A DNA stretch of 45,276 bases. Source: Micromonospora cabrerizensis. GTDB taxonomy: Bacteria; Actinomycetota; Actinomycetes; Mycobacteriales; Micromonosporaceae. Under the pieces are notes generated by a model. The model was not told where the DNA came from. It searched no databases and worked only from the letters and a program-made list of their open reading frames with translations. Position numbers and translations under genes: made by a program. Shown here piece by piece: positions 23,274 to 32,426 of this stretch; positions within the stretch are counted from its first letter, which is position 1, and each line of letters begins with the position of its first letter. Location of the stretch: contig NZ_JAKKFI010000123.1 in NCBI RefSeq assembly GCF_022230955.1, positions 1 to 45,276 on the forward strand, read 5' to 3'.

Positions 23274-24101
23274 ATGAAGGCATTGATCTCGGTGGACCTG
23301 GAAGGCATCTCGGGGGTTGTGCATCCCATCGAGACGAATCCGGATCGCTACGACTACGAGCGCGGCCGGGCTCTGATGACAGCCGAGGCGAACGCGGTGA
23401 TCGCGGGTGTCTTCGACGCCGAACCCGACGCCGTGGTGTGGGTCGCCGACGCGCACGGGACGTTTCGGAACCTCCTGCCGGAGGATCTCGACCGGCGTGC
23501 TCATCTCGTACGAGGCAAGCCCCGCCCGCTGGGGATGCTGGCCGGGCTGGACGAGCAGACCGATGCTGTCCTGTTCATCGGCTACCACGCTCGGGCCGGC
23601 GCCGGGCCCGCCGTGCTGGCGCACACGATAAGTGACAGCATCCTCGACGTACGGGTGGGCGGACGCTCGCTGGGCGAGATCGGCCTCAACGCCGCCATGG
23701 CAGGACACCTGGACGTGCCCGTCGTTCTGCTCAGCGGGGACGACGGCGCGTGTGCGGAATTCGGCGAGCTGGCGCCCTCGGCGGTCACCGTCGCCGTCAA
23801 GCAGTCCCTGGGACAGTCCGCCGCGGTGGCCCTGCACCCGCAGGAGGCGCGGGAGCGGCTGCGCCGCGCTTGCGCAGATGCGATCACTCGGCGCGGATCG
23901 ATACCCCCAGTCACGATGACCGGGCCGGTGGACGTCGAGGTCGACCTGTACGGGCCGTACATGGTCGACCTCGCAGTTCTGGTGCCGGGCGTGGCCCGCG
24001 TCGGCGGCGGCCGCACGGTCGCCTTCCAGGCCGCTGACTTCGGCGACGCCTACCGGCTGATTCAGCTGCTCGTTCAACTCGCCAGCATCAAACCCAGCTA
24101 G
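23274..24101 (+). CDS. M55 family D-aminopeptidase (DppA-like)
   Basis: 275 residues. All expected zinc ligands of the M55 fold are in place: D8 and E10 in DLEG, H61 in ADAHG, H105 in GYHA and E135 in GEIGLNA. M55 enzymes remove D-amino acids such as D-Ala from short peptides and act as self-compartmentalising decamers. No dipeptide transporter genes are adjacent, unlike the B. subtilis dpp operon. ATG start without a strong ribosome site. Confidence 0.9.
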   Translation: MKALISVDLEGISGVVHPIETNPDRYDYERGRALMTAEANAVIAGVFDAEPDAVVWVADAHGTFRNLLPEDLDRRAHLVRGKPRPLGMLAGLDEQTDAVLFIGYHARAGAGPAVLAHTISDSILDVRVGGRSLGEIGLNAAMAGHLDVPVVLLSGDDGACAEFGELAPSAVTVAVKQSLGQSAAVALHPQEARERLRRACADAITRRGSIPPVTMTGPVDVEVDLYGPYMVDLAVLVPGVARVGGGRTVAFQAADFGDAYRLIQLLVQLASIKPS

Positions 24102-24174
24102 GGCGCGGAGCGGCCCTTCGGGCGCAGTGGTAAGCAGGTCCCCCTCATTCCTGATGCCTTGACAGACTGGGTGC

Positions 24175-24642
24175 GTGACGCGAGAGCAGGGCCAGGACGA
24201 ACCCCACACCGACCAACCGTCCTGGCCGCCGACCCTGGAATTCGCCAGGCAGATGGCGAGGGAGCTGGCCGGGGCGGCGGCGGTGAGGGTCGACAACATC
24301 GAGGGCGGGATCACGGTAGGCGTCGCACCGCGTAACCCCAGGGCTCGTGCCTTCGGATGGACTGACTTCTCCGGCGACATCATCGTGGGGATCGGCGACC
24401 ATGGTGGCCGTTGGGAACTGGGCGCCGGCCCCGAAGATGTGGCCCTGCTCCACGACATTGCCCGTTCGGTGATCGCCGGCCGGGTCTCGGAGGTGTTCGC
24501 TCCCGGCCGCTCGGCCGTCTCGGTCACGCTCGCTGATGGATCGGTCGAGACCGAGATCGGAGGCGAGGCACCGATGGGCTGCCTGCCGCTGCCCTTCTGG
24601 CGGCGTTGGTCCCGCAGCATCCACTACGCCCCGTACGGGTGA
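24175..24642 (+). CDS. Hypothetical protein
   Basis: 155 residues with no signal peptide or membrane segment. The middle contains Gly-rich beta segments (FSGDIIVGIGDHGGRWELG) and the end is basic and aromatic (FWRRWSRSIHYAPYG). I recognise no family. GTG start; the upstream frame stays open only briefly. It is the last gene before a 190-bp gap with no gene. Confidence 0.6.
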   Translation: MTREQGQDEPHTDQPSWPPTLEFARQMARELAGAAAVRVDNIEGGITVGVAPRNPRARAFGWTDFSGDIIVGIGDHGGRWELGAGPEDVALLHDIARSVIAGRVSEVFAPGRSAVSVTLADGSVETEIGGEAPMGCLPLPFWRRWSRSIHYAPYG

Positions 24643-24798
24643 GCCGGTGCGAGCGTCAGTCAGGCACCCGGGCGCAGTGGGGACGGACGGCGCGCCGGCA
24701 GAGCCTGGACGCTGACTGCTCGCTCTGCCCAGACCGCGGATGTCGCCCAGATGGCTGCTCGGGAGGGGTTCTGGACTACTGCTGAGCAGAGTTGCATC

Positions 24799-24829
24799 TT
24801 GACCGATAGGTCGATGATCTGCTTATGTT
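24799..24829 (+). promoter_or_regulatory. Promoter and candidate PadR operator
   Basis: TTGACC (24799-24804) and TATGTT (24824-24829), 19 bp apart, with TATGTT 6 nt from the PadR ATG. GACC-GATA-GGTC (24801-24812) is a small inverted repeat overlapping the -35 box, suitable for autorepression. Confidence 0.45.
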
Positions 24830-24835
24830 GATGAC

Positions 24836-25192
24836 ATGACTAAGCCCTCCGCGCCGATGCGAGAACCCACCTATTTCATCCTCGCCGCGTTGCAGGACGA
24901 GCCGTTGCACGGCTACGCCATCGTCAAGCGCGCGCAGGAGTTGTCCGACGGGCGAGTGCGGTTGACGACCGGCACGCTGTACGCCGCGCTGGACCGGCTC
25001 ACCGGCGAGGAGATGGTGCGGGTGGCCGAGGAGACGGTGGTCAACGGTCGCGCCCGTCGCACATACGAGCTGACCGAGCGCGGGTTGTCCGCACTGCACG
25101 AGGAGGCGGCGCGCCTGATCGCCGCGGCTCGGGTCGTTCGAGACCGCTCCGTACGGTCGACGGCCGCGACGGTTCGGACGGCGCCGGCATGA
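24836..25192 (+). CDS. PadR family transcriptional regulator
   Basis: 118 residues, the length of short PadR proteins. Winged-helix residues are clear: YFILAALQDEPLHGYAIVKRAQELS, then RLTTGTLYAALDRLTGEEMV and the YELTERGLSAL helix. It is probably a ligand-released repressor that binds upstream of its own gene. Its stop overlaps the ATG of the next membrane protein by 4 nt, a very common actinobacterial PadR-membrane protein pair. Confidence 0.92.
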   Translation: MTKPSAPMREPTYFILAALQDEPLHGYAIVKRAQELSDGRVRLTTGTLYAALDRLTGEEMVRVAEETVVNGRARRTYELTERGLSALHEEAARLIAAARVVRDRSVRSTAATVRTAPA

Positions 25193-26145
25193 CCGGCCTG
25201 GAGCGCCGCTACCGGTGGCTGCTGCGCGCGTACCCCCGGGCCTACCGGCAGTACCGCGCCGACGAGATGCTGGAAACGCTGCTGGTCACGGGTGAGACGG
25301 ACCGGAGGCACCCACGGCTTCGGGAGTCCCTCGCACTCGTGGTCGGAGGTCTGCGGGTTCGCTCCGGTGTGGACCGGCTCGGCTCCCGGGAGGCCCTGCG
25401 GCACTCCGCGCTGCGACTGACCGCGCTGTCCCTGCTCGTGTGCGGCGTTGCACTTGCGTCCCTGCCGCTCCTGTGGCGCCTGTGGATGCTGTTGCCGGGT
25501 GGTTCCGCCAGTTACGAGCATGAGGGGAGCCTGGTCACGCCGGTATTGCTGCTTCTCGCGATCGCCGCGGCAGCATGGGCTCGATACCGCCTCGCGCTCG
25601 CCCTGACGATCGGCGCCTTCGGCGCGGAGATCTGGTACGCCGTGGCGATCGACCCGTGGTATCTGGAGCCATGGACGGGCCTTGACACGCTGCTGGGCGT
25701 CCGGACGGGTCTCTACCTGCCCATGCAACCCTCCATGTGGGCGTGCGTGATGGCCGCGCTGACGATGGTGCCACTGCTTCGAACGCGTCAGTCAGGGGCG
25801 ACGCGACCATGGATCTGGCTTGTCGTCGTGGCAATGGCCATCACCGCCGTGACGCCCAATCCGCTCAATGGCTGGGTCGACCAGTTGACCCTGCCGGTCA
25901 TCGTGGCGGCGGGGCTGGTGGCGGCTCTCGTGGGTGCGGCGCTCGATGTGCGGATATCGATCGCGGCCAGCGCCGTCCTCCTGGCGCTGATCCTGCCCAT
26001 GGTGGCCTATGAGCAGAACCAATGGGTGCTCCACGGTCTGAGGGATCCTGGACCGCGAGATGTGCTTCTCGGTGCCGTGCTCGGAGTCCTGGCAATCAAT
26101 CTCACGGTCAGCCGACTGGCCGCCCGCCGGCAAGTCGCCCTGTGA
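25189..26145 (+). CDS. Membrane protein cotranscribed with padR-type gene
   Basis: 318 residues. The N terminus (LERRYRWLLRAYPRAYRQYRADEMLETLL) is the cytoplasmic module common to membrane proteins paired with PadR regulators in actinomycetes. Six to eight hydrophobic helices follow. No transporter or enzyme motif. It is translationally coupled to the regulator (ATGA overlap), so its level is presumably set by the regulator's ligand. Function unknown. Confidence 0.8.
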   Translation: MTGLERRYRWLLRAYPRAYRQYRADEMLETLLVTGETDRRHPRLRESLALVVGGLRVRSGVDRLGSREALRHSALRLTALSLLVCGVALASLPLLWRLWMLLPGGSASYEHEGSLVTPVLLLLAIAAAAWARYRLALALTIGAFGAEIWYAVAIDPWYLEPWTGLDTLLGVRTGLYLPMQPSMWACVMAALTMVPLLRTRQSGATRPWIWLVVVAMAITAVTPNPLNGWVDQLTLPVIVAAGLVAALVGAALDVRISIAASAVLLALILPMVAYEQNQWVLHGLRDPGPRDVLLGAVLGVLAINLTVSRLAARRQVAL

Positions 26146-26295
26146 GCAGAGTGGTCGCAAGGATGGATCCTCACGGCTCCGGTTGTTGGCGCGTCGATGC
26201 TCCGCGCGAGTCGCCAACGATCGCAGACCTCTTGTGACGACACACCTCCCTCGCTACGGTCAACGCGCTCGTCACGCTTTCAACGGGGGTTGTCT

Positions 26296-29200
26296 GTGTC
26301 GACTGTCATCACGCCTGCGGCTGCCCGCTGGCGCGCTCGGCTGACCGTCCTGGTGCTCGGCGCGTCCTGCCTGGTCGCCGTCTCCGCACCCGGCCCGGCC
26401 ACGGGGGCCGGACCAACCGGCAGCCGATCGGCTGCCAGTCAGCTGGCCGCCATCGAACCACCAGCCGACATCGTGTCCCGGATCGCCGGCCGGCCGCATC
26501 CCCGGCTGCTCGCCACGGCGGAGACCTTCGGCAACGCGCGCAACCGGCTCACGACCGACAGCCGGGCACAGCGGTGGTTCACCGCGGTACGGGAACGCGC
26601 CGATCGGATGCTCGACACCAACGCGGAGAAGCTGCCGACCAACGAGCGGCTGACGAGCGGGGAGGTCACCGCCGACGACGTCAAGCGCCGGATCTACGCG
26701 CTGGGTCTGGTGTGGAACATCTCCCCCAGCGGAGGGACCAACCCGCAGGAGTACGCCCAACGCGCGAGGGCGGAGCTGCTGGCCGCCGCCAGCCTGCAGA
26801 CCTGGAACCCGCACCGCAGGTTCCTCGACGTCGCGCAGATGACACACGCCCTCGCGATCGGCTACGACTGGTTCTACCAGTCCCTGTCCGCAAGCGACCG
26901 GACGACGATCCGTGACGCGATCATCAGGCACGGCATCGATGCGACCCTGCCCTTGCTGGGCGGAGGGAACTTCACCGCGCCGCACAACTGGAACATCGTC
27001 TGCAACGGTGTCGCGCTGGGAGCGTTGGCGATCGGCACCGATGCCGGCGACACGGCCCGCACCAAGGTGAACGATCTGCTGGTCGGCAGCGTCCGCTCCA
27101 TCCAGTACGGCATCGCGGAGTACGGCCCCGACGGCGCCTACGCCGAAGGTCCGTCCTACTGGCTCTTCGCCACCGAATACCTGGTCACCTGGCTGGCCGC
27201 CTTCACCACCGCGACGGGCACCGACTTCGGCGTCTCCGGCCTGCCCGGCCTGGCGAAGACCGGTGACTTCGCCATCCACATCAGCGGACCGAAGGGAGCG
27301 CTCTTCAACTACGGCGACGGGGGTACGGGCTTCTTCAACCCACTGACCGCCGGGGGCCGGCAGGTGCCGTATCTGATGTGGCTGGCCCAGCGCCACCAGC
27401 GGCCTGACTGGGCCGCCTGGGCTGCCGCCCGGGCCGACGAGGGGGCCACGCCACTGGACATCCTCTGGTACGACCCGGCAACCGCCACCGGAACCACCCA
27501 TCCCGCCGCGACCGATGCCTACTTCCGGCACGTGGAGGTGGCCACGGCGCGCAGCGACTGGGACGATCCGAACGGCGTCCATGTCGCGACGAAGGGGCTG
27601 CGAGCCGGGTCCGACCCGGTCGCCGGCCACCAGAACCTGGACGCTGGTTCGTTCGTCCTGGACGCGGCCGGGACACGCTGGTTCGAGGAACTCGGCGCGG
27701 ACGACTACGACCTCGCCAACTACTTCACCTGGCAGAACAACACCGGCGGCCGGTGGGACCACTACGTGAACCACCCGCAGGGGCAGAACACGATGCTGCT
27801 GGGTGCGGGCCCGACGCCGACAACCGCCCTGGCCCAGGGCGCCCGGATCGTGTCGACCGGCTCCTCCCCCCAGCAGTGGCACGCCATCACCGACCTGACC
27901 GCGATGTACGGCGGCCGGGTTCAGCAGGCCCGACGCGGCATCCGACTCTTCGACGACCGTCGTCAGGTGCTCGTCCAGGACGAGGTACGGTCCACGGCGG
28001 CGATCGACTACCGGTCCTTCCTGCACACCCGCGCCGACGTCGTGTTGGCCCCGGACGGGCGGTCCGCCACCCTGCACCGGGGGGACGAGCGCCTGGCGGT
28101 GCAAGTCGTCGGCCCGGCCGGCGCGACGATGTCCATCGGACTTCCCGCCCCGATGCCGGGCAGCCCCAACCCGCCGGGGCAGAACTCCCAGGCGGGCGTC
28201 CGGAAGCTCGTCGTACACCTGCCCGGTGTCACCAACGCCACCCTGGCGCTGCGCCTGACCCCGTTGTTCGGCGGCGAGCAGCCGCCGGCGGCGCCGTCCC
28301 TGACGCCGCTCGCCAACTGGTCCCTGCCGGCACCACCGACGACCCAGCTGGCCGGGTTGCACGTGGACGGCGCGCCGGTCGCCGGTTTCACGCCGGACCG
28401 CTTCCGGTACGACGTGGTGCTCGCCCCCGGCACCACCGGCCCCCCGCAGGTCACGCCGGTGAGCCAGAGCGGCGGGTACGCCCAGGTGAGCCAGGCGGCC
28501 GAAGTGCCCGGCACGGCCACCGTGGCCACCTACCGCCAGGACGGGGCCGCCGGTCCGAGCTACAAGGTCCACTTCCGGGTGCCGGGGAAGACCCGCAACT
28601 CGCTGCCCATCGCCTCGGTGACCGCCGGCGAGTACGCCCACCGCGCCGCGGACACCATCGACGGCGACCTGGGCACCACCTGGGCGGGCTCAACCCTCGA
28701 CGTCGACCTCGGCGCGCAGCGCACCGTCGGTGCGGTGAACGTCGCCTTCGCCTTCGGTTCGCAGCGAAGTTTCGCCTTCGACCTGCTGACCTCGACCGAC
28801 GGCACCAACTGGCAGGCCGCCGCGACCAGAGCCGTCTCCTCCGCCGCCACGGACAACGCCGAGGTGTACCCGATCACGCCGACCACCGCCCGCTATGTGC
28901 GCCTCGTCGGGCAGGGCAACTCGTCCACCAACTCCACGGTGGTCGCCGAGGTTCGGATCTACGCCAACACCACCGACGCGTACGCGGACGTGCCGGCCCG
29001 CCGGATGACGCCGACCAACGACGCCTTCGTCCGCTGCGGCGTCGACGCCGGCAAGAAGTTCGGACTCGGAACCCAACTGGAGGTCCGCCACCATCCGAAC
29101 GACCCGACGGTAGATGCTGATTACCGGCGGTTGAGCTATCTCCGGTTCGAGCCGACATCCGTCCCCGGCACGGTCCGCAGCGCCACCCTGTGGCTCTACG

Positions 29201-29520
29201 GCGGGATGGGTGCAGACCCCAATGTGGACTTCACCACGTCGGCCGTCCTCAGGGTGGACTTGAACACGAAGTGGCTGGAGGAGGACATCACCTGCGCCGA
29301 CCGCCCGGAGTTGGGGGCGATCATCGGCGTGATCGGCTCGGACGAGCAGAGGATGTGGCGTCGCCTCGACCTCACCAGCTATGTCAAGGAGCAACTGGCC
29401 GCCGGCAAGCCCATCAACATCGGCGTCACACAACTGGCGGCGGGTCACGGCCCGTGGGTCGGCTTCAACAGCAAGGAGGCCGGCTTCCAGCGTCCATTCC
29501 TCGAGGTGACGGTCTCTTGA
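26296..29520 (+). CDS. Large secreted polysaccharide-lyase-like protein with C-terminal binding domains
   Basis: 1074 residues. A signal peptide covers about 1-40 (LTVLVLGASCLVAV). The N-terminal part resembles heparinase II/III or alginate-lyase-like alpha-toroids (HPRLLAT, GYDWFYQSLS, HNWNIVCNG, YGPDGAYAEGPSYW), followed by a beta-sandwich (about 440-640). A discoidin/F5-8C-like domain follows (about 760-890, TIDGDLGTTWAG), then a CBM96/DNRLRE-like domain at the C terminus (YLRFEPTSVPGTVRSATLWLY). It probably cleaves or binds an acidic polysaccharide outside the cell. The GTG is selected because GGGGG lies 6 nt upstream and the signal peptide follows. Substrate unknown. Confidence 0.8.
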   Translation: MSTVITPAAARWRARLTVLVLGASCLVAVSAPGPATGAGPTGSRSAASQLAAIEPPADIVSRIAGRPHPRLLATAETFGNARNRLTTDSRAQRWFTAVRERADRMLDTNAEKLPTNERLTSGEVTADDVKRRIYALGLVWNISPSGGTNPQEYAQRARAELLAAASLQTWNPHRRFLDVAQMTHALAIGYDWFYQSLSASDRTTIRDAIIRHGIDATLPLLGGGNFTAPHNWNIVCNGVALGALAIGTDAGDTARTKVNDLLVGSVRSIQYGIAEYGPDGAYAEGPSYWLFATEYLVTWLAAFTTATGTDFGVSGLPGLAKTGDFAIHISGPKGALFNYGDGGTGFFNPLTAGGRQVPYLMWLAQRHQRPDWAAWAAARADEGATPLDILWYDPATATGTTHPAATDAYFRHVEVATARSDWDDPNGVHVATKGLRAGSDPVAGHQNLDAGSFVLDAAGTRWFEELGADDYDLANYFTWQNNTGGRWDHYVNHPQGQNTMLLGAGPTPTTALAQGARIVSTGSSPQQWHAITDLTAMYGGRVQQARRGIRLFDDRRQVLVQDEVRSTAAIDYRSFLHTRADVVLAPDGRSATLHRGDERLAVQVVGPAGATMSIGLPAPMPGSPNPPGQNSQAGVRKLVVHLPGVTNATLALRLTPLFGGEQPPAAPSLTPLANWSLPAPPTTQLAGLHVDGAPVAGFTPDRFRYDVVLAPGTTGPPQVTPVSQSGGYAQVSQAAEVPGTATVATYRQDGAAGPSYKVHFRVPGKTRNSLPIASVTAGEYAHRAADTIDGDLGTTWAGSTLDVDLGAQRTVGAVNVAFAFGSQRSFAFDLLTSTDGTNWQAAATRAVSSAATDNAEVYPITPTTARYVRLVGQGNSSTNSTVVAEVRIYANTTDAYADVPARRMTPTNDAFVRCGVDAGKKFGLGTQLEVRHHPNDPTVDADYRRLSYLRFEPTSVPGTVRSATLWLYGGMGADPNVDFTTSAVLRVDLNTKWLEEDITCADRPELGAIIGVIGSDEQRMWRRLDLTSYVKEQLAAGKPINIGVTQLAAGHGPWVGFNSKEAGFQRPFLEVTVS

Positions 29521-29746
29521 GGCAGCGGAGCGTAGGGACCCGGCCGACGTCGAACGCGGGGTGCTGGGTGGCTTTGGTGTGAGCGAGCGTCCTTGGTGGG
29601 GGCCACCGATCATAGGTGCGCCAGTCCCGCGGAAGATCAAGGTTGCTGTCAGCGGAGGTGGTGCCCGGCGGGGTGGTCGGCGGCATCTCTGCGGAGGGCC
29701 GGGTTCCGGGCAGAGCCCCGAGGTCCTGTTGCCCTAGCCTGATCCG
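29521..29746. other. Short intergenic region
   Basis: No gene visible. It ends in the -10-like element of the following gene. Confidence 0.5.
29735..29740 (+). promoter_or_regulatory. -10 element of a probable leaderless promoter
   Basis: TAGCCT-GATCCG-GTG: 6 nt to the start codon, and identical over 15 nt to the element before the AfsR-type gene. Confidence 0.45.
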
Positions 29747-30202
29747 GTGGGCAAGTCGGGAACGGCTCTTCTGGCTTCCTCGATTTCGGCGGTGGTGGCT
29801 ATGGCCGTGGTTTGGCTCCAGTACTCACTCGAACGCCGCCGTCAGCAGCGGGCGGACAGAGCCGAGCGACTGGCGGGCTTCTTCGCTGCCTCCCATGCTC
29901 TTGTTCTCCACCTCGGCAACCTGGCTCGGGCGCCGCTCGATGAGAAGGATCAGATCGAGGTGAAGGCCCGGGACCTGGAGGACCGCATCAACTCGCGCTT
30001 GGCCCAGGTCCAACTGCTTGAAGATCGTGACATCGTGGATGTCGCCCGCCGCTTGGACGGGCAACTCGTCCATCTGGCCAGGCAAGCCCGTACAAAGCAG
30101 TGGCCCAGGGATGACTGGCGCGAGGCACGAGCTGACCTGTCCCTCGTGGTCAGTGCCTACCAGTCGGCCGCACGACGAAAGCTCGGTGCCGAGAAGCTGT
30201 GA
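29747..30202 (+). CDS. Membrane-anchored helical protein, unknown function
   Basis: 151 residues. One N-terminal transmembrane helix (about 7-26) is followed by a basic, helical, probably coiled-coil cytoplasmic part (LERRRQQRADRAERL, DQIEVKARDLEDRI). No catalytic motif. GTG start from the leaderless promoter. The next small membrane gene may be cotranscribed, 78 bp downstream. It resembles uncharacterised actinomycete proteins of one helix plus coiled coil; I know of no function. Confidence 0.65.
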   Translation: MGKSGTALLASSISAVVAMAVVWLQYSLERRRQQRADRAERLAGFFAASHALVLHLGNLARAPLDEKDQIEVKARDLEDRINSRLAQVQLLEDRDIVDVARRLDGQLVHLARQARTKQWPRDDWREARADLSLVVSAYQSAARRKLGAEKL

Positions 30203-30280
30203 GGCAGTTATCCGCCGGGCTGGTCCGACCGATGCCCGGCCGTCCTGCCTGCACCCGCCGGCTGCCGGATCGCCGATCGC

Positions 30281-30448
30281 GTGTCCACCGCGACAGTCTG
30301 GACGGCTGTCGTCGCGGTGCTGTACGTCGCGACCGTCGTCGTCGCCCTTGCCCGCCCGCGTGGTCGCTGGTGCCCGTTGGTGGTGGGGATCGCGGTGCTG
30401 ATCGTCGCGGCGTCGTGGGGCTACCGGGCGGTGCTGCACCAAACCTGA
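30281..30448 (+). CDS. Two-helix membrane miniprotein, 55 residues
   Basis: The GTG-initiated frame encodes two hydrophobic helices (about 5-23, VWTAVVAVLYVATVVVALA, and about 33-47) separated by the basic turn RPRGRW. Only this frame gives a protein-like pattern here; the longer overlapping frame is Arg/Pro-rich. No strong ribosome site. It is convergent with the ABC-linked operon, 30 bp away. Confidence 0.5.
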   Translation: MSTATVWTAVVAVLYVATVVVALARPRGRWCPLVVGIAVLIVAASWGYRAVLHQT

Positions 30449-30478
30449 CCGACGAGCGGGTGCCCGAGGCTGTGCTCC

Positions 30479-31177
30479 CTACAGTCGTTCCAGGTCCACC
30501 TTTCCGGGCGCGCCCGGGTGCCGCGCCGCTGTGACCGGTCGCGTTCTGCTCAGCCTCGGAAATCGCCCTCGCAACCAGTTGGTTTCCGATGTCGCGAGAA
30601 CAATGCCGATGACGCACACGGCGATGGAGATCCCCCACGCTCCGATCGAATCGATGGGATAGGCGGGGATGGCCCACACATGGACATCACCGTTCGCGTC
30701 CCGGGTGACGAGTGACATGGTGACGAAGAGCCCCATCGGCGCCGCCCAGGCGACCTGACGGCCGATGAGCGGCATGGCAGCAAGTCCGACTCCCGTCCAC
30801 AGGATCAGGCCCCGTAGCGCGAACAGGATGACGTGGTTCTGGTTGTTGACCGCAAGTGCGAGGGTCAGCAGCGCGCCGGCGATCGACAGAAGGGCCGCGA
30901 CCTGCGCGACCTCGAGACGACGCAGGTTGCGCGCGGCCCGCTGCTCCATCTCGTTCATGTCACTGTGCAGGGCGGCTACTACGAGACAGGCGAGCGGCAG
31001 CGGCAGTAGCAGGGCACCGAGCATGGGCGTATTGGGTTGGCCCGACAGTTGCGGCACGTCGACAGCCTGTTGCCCCCAGAATGCCCCCGGAGCCGAGGCG
31101 ACGACCATCGCGGGCAAGATCATGGCAAGCCGACGAGGCCTCAGGAAAGCCCTGGCCTGTGCCAAATCAAGCGTCAC
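30479..31177 (-). CDS. Integral membrane protein of the miniprotein/ABC operon
   Basis: 232 residues with about six hydrophobic helices. The loop SDMNEMEQRAARNLRRLEVA between helices is cytoplasmic in character. It is probably a second permease-like subunit. The GTG start follows GGAGGG by 8 nt and overlaps the end of the upstream membrane gene by 11 bp, so it is clearly in the same operon. No known family; a role in export or immunity is inferred from the operon. Confidence 0.75.
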   Translation of the reverse strand: MTLDLAQARAFLRPRRLAMILPAMVVASAPGAFWGQQAVDVPQLSGQPNTPMLGALLLPLPLACLVVAALHSDMNEMEQRAARNLRRLEVAQVAALLSIAGALLTLALAVNNQNHVILFALRGLILWTGVGLAAMPLIGRQVAWAAPMGLFVTMSLVTRDANGDVHVWAIPAYPIDSIGAWGISIAVCVIGIVLATSETNWLRGRFPRLSRTRPVTAARHPGAPGKVDLERL

Positions 31178-32426
31178 AGTACGGTCCCTCCAGGATGCGG
31201 TAGAGCCCTGCAACGGCAGCTCTCTGCTGGTCTTCAGCCAGACTTCTCAGGTCTGTCGCCGCAGCCAACCTTCCGGCGGGCAACCGCTGCGCGACGATCG
31301 GGCCGGCGCTGCCGACCAGAATCCAATCCATGACCCGGATCCACGCCTCCGTCCAGGACTGCGTCTGTGGCGAGTCGTAGGACTCGCACGTGCCGAACGG
31401 CGGGAGCATCTGCAGGGTCATCATGTACGCCGTCGAGAAGTCGGTGATGCCGAGCGGGAACCCGTCGTCCTGGCCGGTCGGTGAGCGGCGCAGTCCCTCC
31501 TCGACGAAGGTGATCGAGGTGACCGGCTTCGGCGTCATCGCCGTGGCCGCCGTGATCCGTTCGGCGAGGTCCAGGGCGTGTGGGAGGTACTTGCGGTTCT
31601 CCGGCCAGACGCACACCCGGATGTTCGTCCCGGCGCATCGCGGCTCGGCGGGAGCGTCACGAGGGCGGGAGACCTCCCCCGCAGCGGCGACACCGGTGAC
31701 GGCGAGGCCACCGACGACAACCGCGACGAGTGCGGCCCCGACGCGCTGGACCGCTGGGAGCCGGAACTGCCGGCTCAAGGGCGTTCTGGGCGACCAGACC
31801 ACGGCGGCGACCACGGCGACGACCGACAGGAACGTTCGGGCGGCGAGGGCGCGCGGAGTCAACTCCACCTGCGGCCTACCGGAAAGCACGACGAAGGAGA
31901 AGACCGGCTGAGAGGTGGTGGCGAAGACGACAACGAGTACTCCCGCTCCGGCGATCGGCGCGGCAATCTTGGTGTGCAGGTGACGACCGGCCAAATCACC
32001 GATGGCTGTCGCGGTGATGATCGTCGTCGCACCCAGCAGCAGATAGCTCGGCCAGATGGCGATGTCGTCGGTGGCCAGGGCGGTGGTCACGACTGCGGCA
32101 ACGACCACCGCGGCGTAGGCGGCGATGGCGTACGCCCCGGTCGCGGCGATCCGCATCGCTTCCACGATCTCCGGCCGGCGAGCACTTGCGGAGATGCGGT
32201 CCGCCATACCCTGCCGAGCGGCGCGACCGGACGACCACGCGGCTGCGGCTGCGGCTGCCGCGCTGAGAAACATCACCGGTCGCTGGGCATAGGCACTCGT
32301 CTGTGGCCAGACGCCGATCCACTCCCGGTCGAGACCGAACAACAGCACCGTACCCAGGACGACGAGCGGGACAAACAACCAGCGCATCGGTGATCGCCGC
32401 AGCTCGATCAGCAGGATTCCGATCAC
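31167..32426 (-). CDS. ABC transporter permease-like membrane protein with extracytoplasmic domain
   Basis: 419 residues. About six transmembrane helices in residues 1-250 are followed by a roughly 165-residue extracytoplasmic domain containing RCAGTNIRVCVWPENRKYLP. That Cys/Trp-Pro-Glu segment recalls the C-terminal domain of some actinomycete ABC permeases (from memory). The N terminus MIGILLIELRRSPMRWL is typical of ABC-2 permeases. It overlaps the ATPase by 4 nt (ATGA). Probably the membrane subunit of the exporter or immunity complex. Confidence 0.75.
   Translation of the reverse strand: MIGILLIELRRSPMRWLFVPLVVLGTVLLFGLDREWIGVWPQTSAYAQRPVMFLSAAAAAAAAWSSGRAARQGMADRISASARRPEIVEAMRIAATGAYAIAAYAAVVVAAVVTTALATDDIAIWPSYLLLGATTIITATAIGDLAGRHLHTKIAAPIAGAGVLVVVFATTSQPVFSFVVLSGRPQVELTPRALAARTFLSVVAVVAAVVWSPRTPLSRQFRLPAVQRVGAALVAVVVGGLAVTGVAAAGEVSRPRDAPAEPRCAGTNIRVCVWPENRKYLPHALDLAERITAATAMTPKPVTSITFVEEGLRRSPTGQDDGFPLGITDFSTAYMMTLQMLPPFGTCESYDSPQTQSWTEAWIRVMDWILVGSAGPIVAQRLPAGRLAAATDLRSLAEDQQRAAVAGLYRILEGPYCDA

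Noticed and set aside
30199..30534. Plus-strand 111-codon frame
   Set aside because: Arg/Pro-rich translation; the alternative frame at 30281 gives a clean two-helix membrane protein.
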